Of a stretch of 47,003 bases of DNA, positions 31,339 to 38,598 are shown one piece after another. Position 1 is the first letter of the stretch; every line of letters begins with the position of its first letter. Below the pieces are notes generated by a model. It was not told the origin of the DNA. It did no database searches and was given only the letters and a program-made list of their open reading frames with translations. This stretch comes from JBBRMQ01 sp038230775. Its GTDB lineage: Bacteria; Acidobacteriota; Thermoanaerobaculia; Gp7-AA8. The position numbers and the translations under genes were made by a program. Location of the stretch: NCBI GenBank assembly GCA_038230775.1, contig JBBRMQ010000002.1, positions 1 to 47,003 of the forward strand, read 5' to 3'.

Positions 31339-32379
31339 TCATCCGGCATCTTGCTCGCCGATGGTGTGAACCATCGCAAGCTCGACGATGCGCTCGATCA
31401 TCTCGCCGTACGACATCTCCGGCTTGGCTTTCCGCGCTGCCATCGCGAATTCCGCGCGGCCGTCGAGCCATGGATTGGGGTTCACTTCGATGACGTACGG
31501 CGTTCCCTTCTTGTCGAGGCGCATGTCGACGCGCGCGTAGTCGCGAATGAGAAGCGCGTTCGCCGCGGCCACCGCGAGGTCCTGGACGCGTTTGAGCAGT
31601 TCCGCATCCTTCATGATGTCTTCGGGAACGAACTCTTTCGCTTCCTTGAAATCGTTCTCCCACTTCGCTTCGGTTCCGGCGATGCGGGGCAGATTCTTCG
31701 GAAGCTTCGAGAGGTCCCATTCGATCGGCGGCAGCGCCACTGGCGGATTGCCGATCACGCCGACATAGATCTCGCGGCCCTCGATGTACTCCTCGACCAG
31801 CGCGGGAGTATTGAAATCGCGATGGATCATGAAAATGCGATCCATCAGCTCGTGCACGGTCTTGACCACCGACTTCGCGTTGATGCCGATCGATGCGTCG
31901 GTGGCGATGGGTTTCACGATCAGCGGGAACTTGCCGAGAGTGGCCTTGGTCTCGACGTGGCCCGGCCCGACGATCGCGAAATCCGGTGAGCTCACGCCGT
32001 GAAAGTGAAACAGCTTTTTTGAAAGGGACTTGTCTCCGGCAAGCGTCAGGGCCAGCGAGCCCGATCCGGTGAATCGTTTGTCGAGCAACTCGAGGATCGA
32101 CGCGATGCGACGCTCCTCGTTTCCGATGCCGCCGAGCGACTCGCAGACGTTGAAGATCAGATCGGACGCGTCGTCCTCGATCTGCCGCACCAGGCGCTTG
32201 ATCGGGCCTTCCGCCGCGAGCCGCTTGATCGTGTAGCCGCGCTTCGTGAGGACCGTTTCGATCTGCTCGGAGACCAGCGCGGGAAACTTCTTGCCGGCGT
32301 CCAGCGCTTGTTTACGCTCGACGTTTTCGTGCGCGTCGTACAACACGGTAATCGTCGGTTTCCCAGCCTTGCCAGCCAT
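31339..32379 (-). CDS. D-alanine-D-alanine ligase-like ATP-grasp protein
   Basis: This 346-residue protein has the D-Ala-D-Ala ligase layout: N-terminal domain with 'DLIFNVCESLGG' and 'GSGSLALTLAGDKSLSKKLF', and an ATP-grasp region with 'FPLIVKPIATDASIGINAKS', 'ALVEEYIEGREIYVGVIGN' and the Mg-binding 'ARVDMRLDKKGTPYVIEVNP' ending in 'NPWLD'. True Ddl enzymes make the dipeptide for peptidoglycan, but ligases in this group also make other amide bonds, and the active loop here is divergent. No mur gene is nearby, so I would not call it ddl. Divergent from eno, with only 29 bp between the starts. Confidence 0.8.
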   Translation of the reverse strand: MAGKAGKPTITVLYDAHENVERKQALDAGKKFPALVSEQIETVLTKRGYTIKRLAAEGPIKRLVRQIEDDASDLIFNVCESLGGIGNEERRIASILELLDKRFTGSGSLALTLAGDKSLSKKLFHFHGVSSPDFAIVGPGHVETKATLGKFPLIVKPIATDASIGINAKSVVKTVHELMDRIFMIHRDFNTPALVEEYIEGREIYVGVIGNPPVALPPIEWDLSKLPKNLPRIAGTEAKWENDFKEAKEFVPEDIMKDAELLKRVQDLAVAAANALLIRDYARVDMRLDKKGTPYVIEVNPNPWLDGRAEFAMAARKAKPEMSYGEMIERIVELAMVHTIGEQDAG

Positions 32380-32399
32380 CTGGATGCAGACTGTACAAT
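32369..32399 (+). promoter_or_regulatory. Candidate promoter of eno
   Basis: TTGCCA (32369-32374) and TACAAT (32394-32399) are separated by 19 bp, slightly long for a sigma-70 promoter. The -35 lies inside the first codons of the divergent ligase gene. TACAAT is 9 bp before the eno ATG and no SD is present, so the transcript would have almost no leader. Confidence 0.45.
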
Positions 32400-32408
32400 G
32401 CGCGCGCC

Positions 32409-33689
32409 ATGTTCAAGATCGTCGAGATTTTCGCGCGCGAGATCCTCGATTCGCGGGGCAATCCTACCGTCGAAGTGGACTGCATCCTCGAATCCGGAGC
32501 CCTCGGCCGCGCCGCGGTTCCGTCGGGCGCGTCGACGGGCTCGCGCGAGGCGCTCGAGCTGCGCGACGGCGACAAGAAACGCTTCGGCGGCAAGGGCGTT
32601 CTGGAAGCGGTCAACAACGTGAACCACACAATCGCGGCCGAAGTCGAGGGCATGGACGCGCGCGAGCAGGTGATGATCGATCTGGTCATGAAACAGCTCG
32701 ACGCCACCGATAACAAAGGGAAGTTAGGCGCAAACGCAATCCTCGGCGTCTCGCTCGCGGTGGCGCGCGCAGCGGCCGAAGCCGCCAGCCTTCCTCTGTT
32801 CCTCTACCTCGGCGGCGCCGGCGCGAGGACGCTCCCGGTGCCGATGATGAACGTCATCAACGGCGGCGCGCATGCGGACAACAACCTCGACGTGCAGGAG
32901 TTCATGATCGTCCCCGCCGGCTTCGACAACTTCTCGGATGCGTTGCGCGCCGGCGCGGAGACGTTTCATCAGCTCAAGAAGATTCTTCACGACAAGAAGC
33001 TCACGACGTCGGTCGGTGATGAAGGCGGCTTCGCGCCAGACCTGAAGTCGAATGCCCACGCGCTGGATCTCATCCTCGCCGCAGTGGACAAGGCCGGCTA
33101 TCGCGCCGGCGAACAGATCTTCCTGGCGATGGACGCCGCCGCATCGGAGTTCTTCGACAGCGGCAAGTACGAGTTCGAAGGCGAGAAGCGCTCCAGCGCC
33201 GAGATGATCGATTACTACGGCGAACTGCTGAAGAAATACCCGATCCTCTCGATTGAAGACGGCCTGGCGGAAGGCGACTGGGACGGCTGGGAGTCGATGA
33301 CGGCCACGTTAGGCGCCGAGATGCAGCTCGTCGGCGACGACATCTTCGTCACCAATCCGGAGATCTTCCGCAAGGGCATCGAACGGAACATCGGCAACGC
33401 GATCCTGATCAAGGTCAATCAGATCGGCACGCTCACCGAGACACTGGAGGCCATCGAGATGGCCAAGCGTGCCGGCTACCGATCGGTCATCTCGCACCGT
33501 TCCGGCGAGACGGAGGATTCGACGATCGCCGACCTGGCGGTGGCGACGAATGTCGGGCAGATCAAGACCGGCTCGCTCTCCCGGAGCGACCGCGTTGCCA
33601 AATACAACCAGTTATTGCGAATTGAGGAAGAGTTAGGCGACGCGGCCATCTACGCCGGCAAGGCCATATTTGACATCGCGGGTCGATAG
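32409..33689 (+). CDS. eno: Enolase
   Basis: This 426-residue enzyme interconverts 2-phosphoglycerate and phosphoenolpyruvate. Conserved segments are all present: 'AREILDSRGNPTVEVD', 'GAIPSGASTG'-type loop as 'AAVPSGASTGSREALELRDG', 'KLGANAILGVSLAVARAAAE', 'DEGGFAPDL', 'SIEDGLAEGDWDGWESM', 'LVGDDIFVTNPE', 'KVNQIGTLTETLEA', and 'SHRSGETEDSTIADLAV' near the C-terminus. The metal-binding Asp and Glu and the catalytic Lys are in place. It starts 29 bp from the divergent ligase gene and has no SD. The MarR gene follows 16 bp downstream. Confidence 0.98.
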   Translation: MFKIVEIFAREILDSRGNPTVEVDCILESGALGRAAVPSGASTGSREALELRDGDKKRFGGKGVLEAVNNVNHTIAAEVEGMDAREQVMIDLVMKQLDATDNKGKLGANAILGVSLAVARAAAEAASLPLFLYLGGAGARTLPVPMMNVINGGAHADNNLDVQEFMIVPAGFDNFSDALRAGAETFHQLKKILHDKKLTTSVGDEGGFAPDLKSNAHALDLILAAVDKAGYRAGEQIFLAMDAAASEFFDSGKYEFEGEKRSSAEMIDYYGELLKKYPILSIEDGLAEGDWDGWESMTATLGAEMQLVGDDIFVTNPEIFRKGIERNIGNAILIKVNQIGTLTETLEAIEMAKRAGYRSVISHRSGETEDSTIADLAVATNVGQIKTGSLSRSDRVAKYNQLLRIEEELGDAAIYAGKAIFDIAGR

Positions 33690-33702
33690 TCAATACATTG
33701 AC
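33670..33702 (+). promoter_or_regulatory. Candidate promoter and operator of the marR gene
   Basis: TTGACA at 33670-33675 is a perfect -35 hexamer, with TACATT (33694-33699) 18 bp further on. A 14-bp palindrome, GTCAATACATTGAC (33689-33702), covers the -10 and starts on the last base of the eno stop codon. The spacing to the ATG at 33706 predicts a leaderless transcript. A palindrome over the -10 is the usual place for MarR autoregulation. Confidence 0.55.
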
Positions 33703-33705
33703 AAG

Positions 33706-34143
33706 ATGCCGGCAGCGGAATCGGAACGCGACCTCGTTGTCGGCGTGATCCAGCTCGCCAATCTCCTCATGCGCCGGCTGGCGCCCATTTTCGAGAAAGC
33801 GAACGTCACGCCGCAGCAATGGGCAATCGTAGCGGCGCTCGCGGATGCCGACGCGCCGCTCACCCCCGCCGGCCTCGCGCGTCAGATGCTGGTTTCCAAG
33901 CAGAACATGACGGGCATGATCGTGCGTCTCGAGCAGCTCGGACTTGCCGAGCGTCACGACGATCCGTACGACAGGCGCTCCGCGCACGTGCAGCTCACGC
34001 GGCGCGGCCGTGCGCTGGTCGAGAAGTTTCGACCGGCGTACGAAGCGTGGCGCTCGAAGCTTGGCGGCGGAATGTCGGAGCGCGACGTGGCCGCTCTTAC
34101 GCGGACTGTCGATCGCTTGATCGCGGAGCTGGAGCAGGCGTAA
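33706..34143 (+). CDS. MarR family transcriptional regulator
   Basis: This 145-residue winged-helix protein has 'VTPQQWAIVAALAD' as the first helix of the DNA-binding unit, the recognition region 'LARQMLVSKQNMTGMIVRLE', the wing 'ERHDDPYDRRSAHVQLTRRG', and long terminal helices for dimer formation. MarR proteins usually repress their own operon and are released by small phenolic ligands or oxidation. The ATG at 33706 is preferred over the TTG at 33670, which lies in the -35 box. The likely operator is the palindrome just upstream. The 3' end overlaps the convergent diguanylate cyclase gene by 47 bp. Confidence 0.9.
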   Translation: MPAAESERDLVVGVIQLANLLMRRLAPIFEKANVTPQQWAIVAALADADAPLTPAGLARQMLVSKQNMTGMIVRLEQLGLAERHDDPYDRRSAHVQLTRRGRALVEKFRPAYEAWRSKLGGGMSERDVAALTRTVDRLIAELEQA

Positions 34144-35323
34144 CCACGCGATTGCGCCCTTCGCCCTTCGCCTGATACAGCCGCTCGTCCGCCGCCTGGA
34201 AAAGAGCCTCGACGCTCTTGCCATCGGTGGGAAACACCGCCGCGCCAATGCTGACCGTGACCTGGGCTCCGTCCGGCGGCGCAGGCAGACCCTCGACACC
34301 GGCGCGGATGCGCTCGGCGATCACGCGCAGCGCCGCCACGTCGATCTGCGGCACCACCACCGCGAACTCCTCGCCGCCATACCGGGCCGCGAAGTCGACG
34401 GTGCGCACCGCGCCGCGGATCACATGCGCCACGCGCTGCAGCGCGAGGTTTCCGGCGAGGTGGCCATAGCTGTCGTTGTACTTCTTGAAGTGATCGAGAT
34501 CGAGAACGAGGATTCCGAACTGCTCCGGATACCTCGTGGCCCGATCCAGCTCGCCGTCGATCCGCTCCCGGAACGCGCGGAAATTCGGCATCTCGGTGAG
34601 CTCGTCGGTGCGGGCGTGCTGGCGGAGTTTGTCCGCCATCGCGTTAAAGGCGACGCCGAGGTGGGCGATTTCGTGGTCGCCGGCGACGGGGGCGCGGGCG
34701 TTGAGATCGCCGCTTGCGATCCGATCGGCCGATCGCGCGAGATCCTCGAGCGGGCGGACAACGCGCCGCAACGTGATCTGCACCGCGGCGAAGCAACACA
34801 GCACGAGAATCCACGCGATCGCCAGCCCCGCGGACATCATGTCGCGCGATCCACGCTCCAGAAGCGGCAGCTGCTGCGCGATCTCGCCTTTGCGTTCATC
34901 GATGAGCTGCTGCGCGGCGGTGGTCACCCGCCGCGAGGCTGCGTCGATCTCCTGCCGCGAGGAGTCTCGATCGCCGATCACCGCCGCAAAGCGGTTCATC
35001 TGACGTCGCAGGGATGATGGATCGATGGAACGCAACGGCTCGCGATCGAGAAGCTGTAGGACAGCGGCGTAGCCTGGTGTGGGGCCAGCCCTCCGGCTGG
35101 CCGGCCATCCAGAGGGCCGGTCCCACACGGCACGAAACGCATTTTGCGCGCGGATGACCTCATCGAGTGCTGCGATCGATTGCGTCTCCACTCCGACGAG
35201 GCGGTTCCAGCGTGTCTGCGCCACCTGCGCCCGCCAGCTGAGACCGAACGTGATGGCGAAGAGAGTCAACGAAAAAGCGGCGGTGAGCAGGAGAACGCGC
35301 GAGCGGAGATGGATCCGCTTCAA
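34097..35323 (-). CDS. Membrane-bound GGDEF diguanylate cyclase with HAMP domain
   Basis: Read from a TTG at 35323, the protein is 408 residues. Membrane helices are at about 9-28 and 150-170, bounding a periplasmic helical sensor. A HAMP domain follows ('RRVVRPLEDLARSADRIASG'), then a GGDEF domain with 'LDLDHFKKYNDSYGHLAGN' and the active-site 'ARYGGEEFAVVV' (GGEEF, near residue 316). RTVD five residues before it is an intact RxxD inhibitory site. It should make cyclic di-GMP. The TTG overlaps the stop of the GH15 gene (TTGA), so translation is probably coupled. Residues 66-82 of the sensor are encoded by an inserted palindrome (35077-35128). Confidence 0.9.
   Translation of the reverse strand: MKRIHLRSRVLLLTAAFSLTLFAITFGLSWRAQVAQTRWNRLVGVETQSIAALDEVIRAQNAFRAVWDRPSGWPASRRAGPTPGYAAVLQLLDREPLRSIDPSSLRRQMNRFAAVIGDRDSSRQEIDAASRRVTTAAQQLIDERKGEIAQQLPLLERGSRDMMSAGLAIAWILVLCCFAAVQITLRRVVRPLEDLARSADRIASGDLNARAPVAGDHEIAHLGVAFNAMADKLRQHARTDELTEMPNFRAFRERIDGELDRATRYPEQFGILVLDLDHFKKYNDSYGHLAGNLALQRVAHVIRGAVRTVDFAARYGGEEFAVVVPQIDVAALRVIAERIRAGVEGLPAPPDGAQVTVSIGAAVFPTDGKSVEALFQAADERLYQAKGEGRNRVVTPAPAPRSSDRQSA
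35077..35128. repeat. Translated palindromic element inside the diguanylate cyclase gene
   Basis: This 52-bp palindrome has the outer stem GTGTGG/CCACAC and two inner hairpins, GGCCAGCC...GGCTGGCC and a second similar one, with few mismatches. It is in frame and adds 'WDRPSGWPASRRAGPTP' to the periplasmic sensor. It matches 45 of 52 positions of the intergenic copy at 31184-31235, so it is a moved element, not native coding sequence. Confidence 0.87.
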
Positions 35324-37320
35324 ACGGTGATCTCCGCCTGAGTCTCGCTGCGTACGAGCGTGTTGAACCGCTCGGCAACCCGATGCGTGGCGAGAACGAA
35401 TGCCGCGTGACTCCACGTCAGCGGCGCAACAGACAGCGGCCTGCCGGAGTACGGATCGAGCTGTTCGGGAAGGACCCCACTCGGCATCGCCCGCTCCGTA
35501 GCCCACAGCAGGATGTCGATCGCACGTTGCAGTTCCACGATCGTCTGTGCCCGCCTCGCGTACCAGTGCGCGATTGAAAGCGTGCAAACGATCCACGGAT
35601 TGCCGGCGACGTTCGGCAGATCTTTGGAGACCTGAAAGTAGTAGTCGTTCTCGTATCGGGCGATGCCGCCGATCGGCGTCTTGACCGTCAGGCGTTCGAT
35701 GACCTGCTCCATCGTGGAGATGATTCGCGGATCGTCTTCCGCAAACATTCCGAAGAGGTAGAGGCCCGCCAGCGAGGCGTCGATCGTCCCATCGGCCGTG
35801 ACTTCACCTTCGGGCGACACGTTGATCATGCGGTTGAAGCGGCGAAGTTTCGGATCGAAGAGGAATCGTTCTGCGCCGTCGCGGATCTCGCCCGCCGCCC
35901 GGCGATACTTCTCCGCCAGCCCTGCTTCGCCGAAGGCATCGGTGAAGCGTGCGGCGGCCATCAGGCCGGCCCACACCGCGCCGACGGTAAACGCCGACGT
36001 CCCGCGTCGTTCCTCCCACAGGTCATACGACGGAGCCGGCAAGCGCGTGTGCGGCTCGCGATAGCGCGCCATGAAATCCGCGGCGGTCTTGACCAGCGGT
36101 TTGTACAGCGGCTTCACGAATTCGACGTCATGGAACTTCTCGAAGTGCGCCCACAACGCATCCAGCACCAGTGCGGTCTCATCTTCCTGAATCGGAAGCT
36201 GTCGCTTGCCGTCGGCCGACATCCACGGATGCCACGACGATCCGACCGACCCGTCGGGGTTGTACTTGTGAAGCAGAAATCCTTCCTCCGTGATCAGCTT
36301 GCAGCAGAGCTGAAAGAAGCGCCGCGTGATCTCGGGATACCCGGCCTGGACCAGCGCGGTGGTCACGATGGCGCCGTCGCGCGGCCACATGTAGGTGTAC
36401 GTGTCCTTGCCGAACTGCACGATGTCGGAGTCCGTTGCGGCGATCACCGCGCCGTTGTTGCAGATGTGCGTCCGCATGATGAGCAGCGACTTGCGATACA
36501 GCCGCTGCACCGGATCGGGCAGGCGCGAGATGTCCGGACCACGTTCGTTGCGAACCCAGAGGCGCCAGTAGTCGCGCGTCCGGGTCATGAGCGACGCCGG
36601 TCCACGCTCTCGCACCATGCTGTCGAGCGACGTCACCTCGCGATACGCCTTCCCGAATGCCCACCAGATCCACGCGGACGCGGTGCCCGACGCCGGCAAC
36701 TTGAGCTCGAGCATTCCTGTCGCGTCGACCGAGCCCTGCGCGATGGCGTTGCCCTGCAGCTTCCCGTCCTCCGCATCGCGCCACGTTCCCTGGAAGCCCT
36801 CGCGCTCCTTGGAGCCGATTGCGAAAGACTGGAATCCGAAGCTGTCGTCGACGGAGCCGTTCATCAGAACGTAGAGCTGCGTCTTGTAGGCGACCAGGCC
36901 ATTGAACTCCGGGTCAAAGAAGATCGTGTCGCCGATGGCGTTTCCGCAGAGGTGAGGGTCGAAGTGGGTGTAGAGGCGGGCGGGGCGCGCGATGTCGCGG
37001 CGGTTGCGCAACTCGACGTTGCGCAGGAAGAGATCGCGATCGAAGTCGATCGTGTCGCGGATCGTCATCTCGAGATCCATGTCATCGGCGACCGCCCGCA
37101 CCCGCGTCACCAGCGTGTCGTCTTCGTACTCCAGCGTCTTCCGCCACGCGGGACTGTGCATCCACGCGAACTTGCCATCGCACCAGACGCCGAAATGCGA
37201 GATGTCGCCGACTGTCTGGTTGTCCTGCCCGACGTGCGGGTAGTAGACGTCGCGGATGTTGTAGTCATGATCGAAATTGATCATGAGGTTGCCGTTGCTG
37301 ATCGGCAGATCGCGGGGCAT
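35320..37320 (-). CDS. Glycoside hydrolase family 15 (glucoamylase/trehalase-like)
   Basis: The protein is 666 residues with no signal peptide, so it is probably cytoplasmic. The N-terminal beta domain ('SNGNLMINFDHDYNIRDVYY') covers about 1-260 and an (alpha/alpha)6 barrel the rest. Conserved features are 'KDTYTYMWPRDGAIVTTALV', the general acid Glu436 in 'YDLWEERRG' and the general base Glu619 in 'GVLPEQLDPYSG'. GH15 enzymes cleave alpha-linked glucose from starch, glycogen or trehalose; which one cannot be told. Its stop overlaps the diguanylate cyclase start. Confidence 0.92.
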   Translation of the reverse strand: MPRDLPISNGNLMINFDHDYNIRDVYYPHVGQDNQTVGDISHFGVWCDGKFAWMHSPAWRKTLEYEDDTLVTRVRAVADDMDLEMTIRDTIDFDRDLFLRNVELRNRRDIARPARLYTHFDPHLCGNAIGDTIFFDPEFNGLVAYKTQLYVLMNGSVDDSFGFQSFAIGSKEREGFQGTWRDAEDGKLQGNAIAQGSVDATGMLELKLPASGTASAWIWWAFGKAYREVTSLDSMVRERGPASLMTRTRDYWRLWVRNERGPDISRLPDPVQRLYRKSLLIMRTHICNNGAVIAATDSDIVQFGKDTYTYMWPRDGAIVTTALVQAGYPEITRRFFQLCCKLITEEGFLLHKYNPDGSVGSSWHPWMSADGKRQLPIQEDETALVLDALWAHFEKFHDVEFVKPLYKPLVKTAADFMARYREPHTRLPAPSYDLWEERRGTSAFTVGAVWAGLMAAARFTDAFGEAGLAEKYRRAAGEIRDGAERFLFDPKLRRFNRMINVSPEGEVTADGTIDASLAGLYLFGMFAEDDPRIISTMEQVIERLTVKTPIGGIARYENDYYFQVSKDLPNVAGNPWIVCTLSIAHWYARRAQTIVELQRAIDILLWATERAMPSGVLPEQLDPYSGRPLSVAPLTWSHAAFVLATHRVAERFNTLVRSETQAEITV

Positions 37321-37339
37321 CGGTAAAAGGATACGCGGT

Positions 37340-37444
37340 TGTCATTCCGAGCGTAGCGAGGAACCGGTGTGGGCGGGCGGCGCCGAGTACCATGTTCCTC
37401 GTGCCCCACGCCCATACCGGCCCCTCGCTACGCACGGGGTGACA
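37340..37444. repeat. TGTCAT...TGACA palindromic element, copy 4
   Basis: This 105-bp copy has ends TGTCATTCCGAGCGTAGCGA and TCGCTACGCACGGGGTGACA and an inner ACCGGTGTGGGCGGG stem. It makes up nearly all of the 123-bp gap between two divergent genes, and its last base is the A of the glycerate kinase ATG. Confidence 0.85.
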
Positions 37445-38577
37445 TGTTGCTGGAAATCTACAGAGAGACGTTGAAGGCCTGCGCACCGGACGCGCTGATC
37501 CGGCCCGTTCTGCGCGACGACTTCCCGCGCACCGTGGTGGCCATCGGCAAGTGCGCCGGCGCTCTCATCGACGGCTTCGGCGACATCGACGACGCGCTCG
37601 TCGTGATCCCCGCTGGATACCCGCGGCCGAAACGAAACGTGCACGTGATCGAAGGCGGTCATCCGGAAATGACCGCCGATTCGTTCGAAGCCGGCAGAGC
37701 GTTGCTGGACTTCGTCGCCGCGCATGACGAGATCACGTTTCTCATCTCCGGCGGCGGATCCGCGTGCGTCGAGTGGCCGCTCGATCCATTCACGCAACGC
37801 GATCTCATCGATGCGAACACGCGACTCATTCGATCGGGCGCTTCGATCGCCGACATCAACTGCGTGCGCAAGCATCTCTCCGCGATCAAAGGCGGGCGCC
37901 TTGCCGCGCGCTTACGCCGAAGCGTCACGTTCGTCTACTCCGATGTGAGCGATGACGCACTGGCAGACGTCGCATCGGGTCCGACGCTTCCCGATCCCAC
38001 CACGCGCGAAGAGGCGTCGCGCATCGCTGCTCGTTATGGCGTCACGTTGAGCATTGGAGACGAAACGGTGAAACGCATCAACGACTACGAAGTGCATTTG
38101 ATCGCCGCCAACTCCACGCTTACCGCAACAGCGGCGACAATCGCGACGGAGATGGGTTGGTCGACGATTGCCTGGCATGGACAAATCGAAGGCGATGTCG
38201 CGGAAGCGGCGACCACACTGGTGCGTGCGGTCGCGCGTTTGCGATCCCGCGAGATCCTCATCGCCGGCGGTGAACCGACGACCGTGCAACGTGGCGACGG
38301 CAAAGGAGGCCGTTGCACGGAGCTCGCGGTGCGGTTCGCCCTCGCCAACGAGAACCGTCGCATCCAGGCGCTCTTCGGCAGCTCGGACGGCGTCGACGGC
38401 AACAGCGAATCCGCGGGCGCCATCGTTGATGGATCGCGACCGCCGGACCGCGTCTTTGCGATGCGCGAGCTGGACGGGTCGAATTCCGCGGCCGTCGTCG
38501 GCAGCATCGGCTCGGCCCTGCCGTTGTGTCCGTCGGGCAATAACTTGCGCGATCTCTATCTTTTGGCTTGTACTTAG
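37444..38577 (+). CDS. Glycerate kinase (DUF4147/MOFRL type)
   Basis: From the ATG at 37444 the protein is 377 residues. 'VAIGKCAGALIDGF' is the N-terminal nucleotide region, 'VHVIEGGHPEMTADSFEAGR' and 'TFLISGGGSACVEWPL' are the hallmark of the class II glycerate kinase (GckA/TtuD), and the C-terminal MOFRL domain has 'ILIAGGEPTTVQRGDGKGGR' and 'GSSDGVDGNSESAGAIVDG'. It phosphorylates D-glycerate, usually to 2-phosphoglycerate, the substrate of enolase. The longer upstream frame is translated repeat DNA. The TamB-Omp85 gene follows 21 bp downstream. Confidence 0.88.
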   Translation: MLLEIYRETLKACAPDALIRPVLRDDFPRTVVAIGKCAGALIDGFGDIDDALVVIPAGYPRPKRNVHVIEGGHPEMTADSFEAGRALLDFVAAHDEITFLISGGGSACVEWPLDPFTQRDLIDANTRLIRSGASIADINCVRKHLSAIKGGRLAARLRRSVTFVYSDVSDDALADVASGPTLPDPTTREEASRIAARYGVTLSIGDETVKRINDYEVHLIAANSTLTATAATIATEMGWSTIAWHGQIEGDVAEAATTLVRAVARLRSREILIAGGEPTTVQRGDGKGGRCTELAVRFALANENRRIQALFGSSDGVDGNSESAGAIVDGSRPPDRVFAMRELDGSNSAAVVGSIGSALPLCPSGNNLRDLYLLACT

Positions 38578-38598
38578 CAGGTCGAGCCCACCGAAGTA

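Noticed and set aside
31339..32379. Calling the ATP-grasp gene ddl
   Set aside because: The ATP-grasp motifs fit, but the substrate region is divergent and no cell-wall genes are adjacent, so the specific name is not justified.
21703..37444. CRISPR-like repeats
   Set aside because: The repeats are dispersed, each a self-complementary palindrome of about 100 bp, with no regular spacers and no cas gene.
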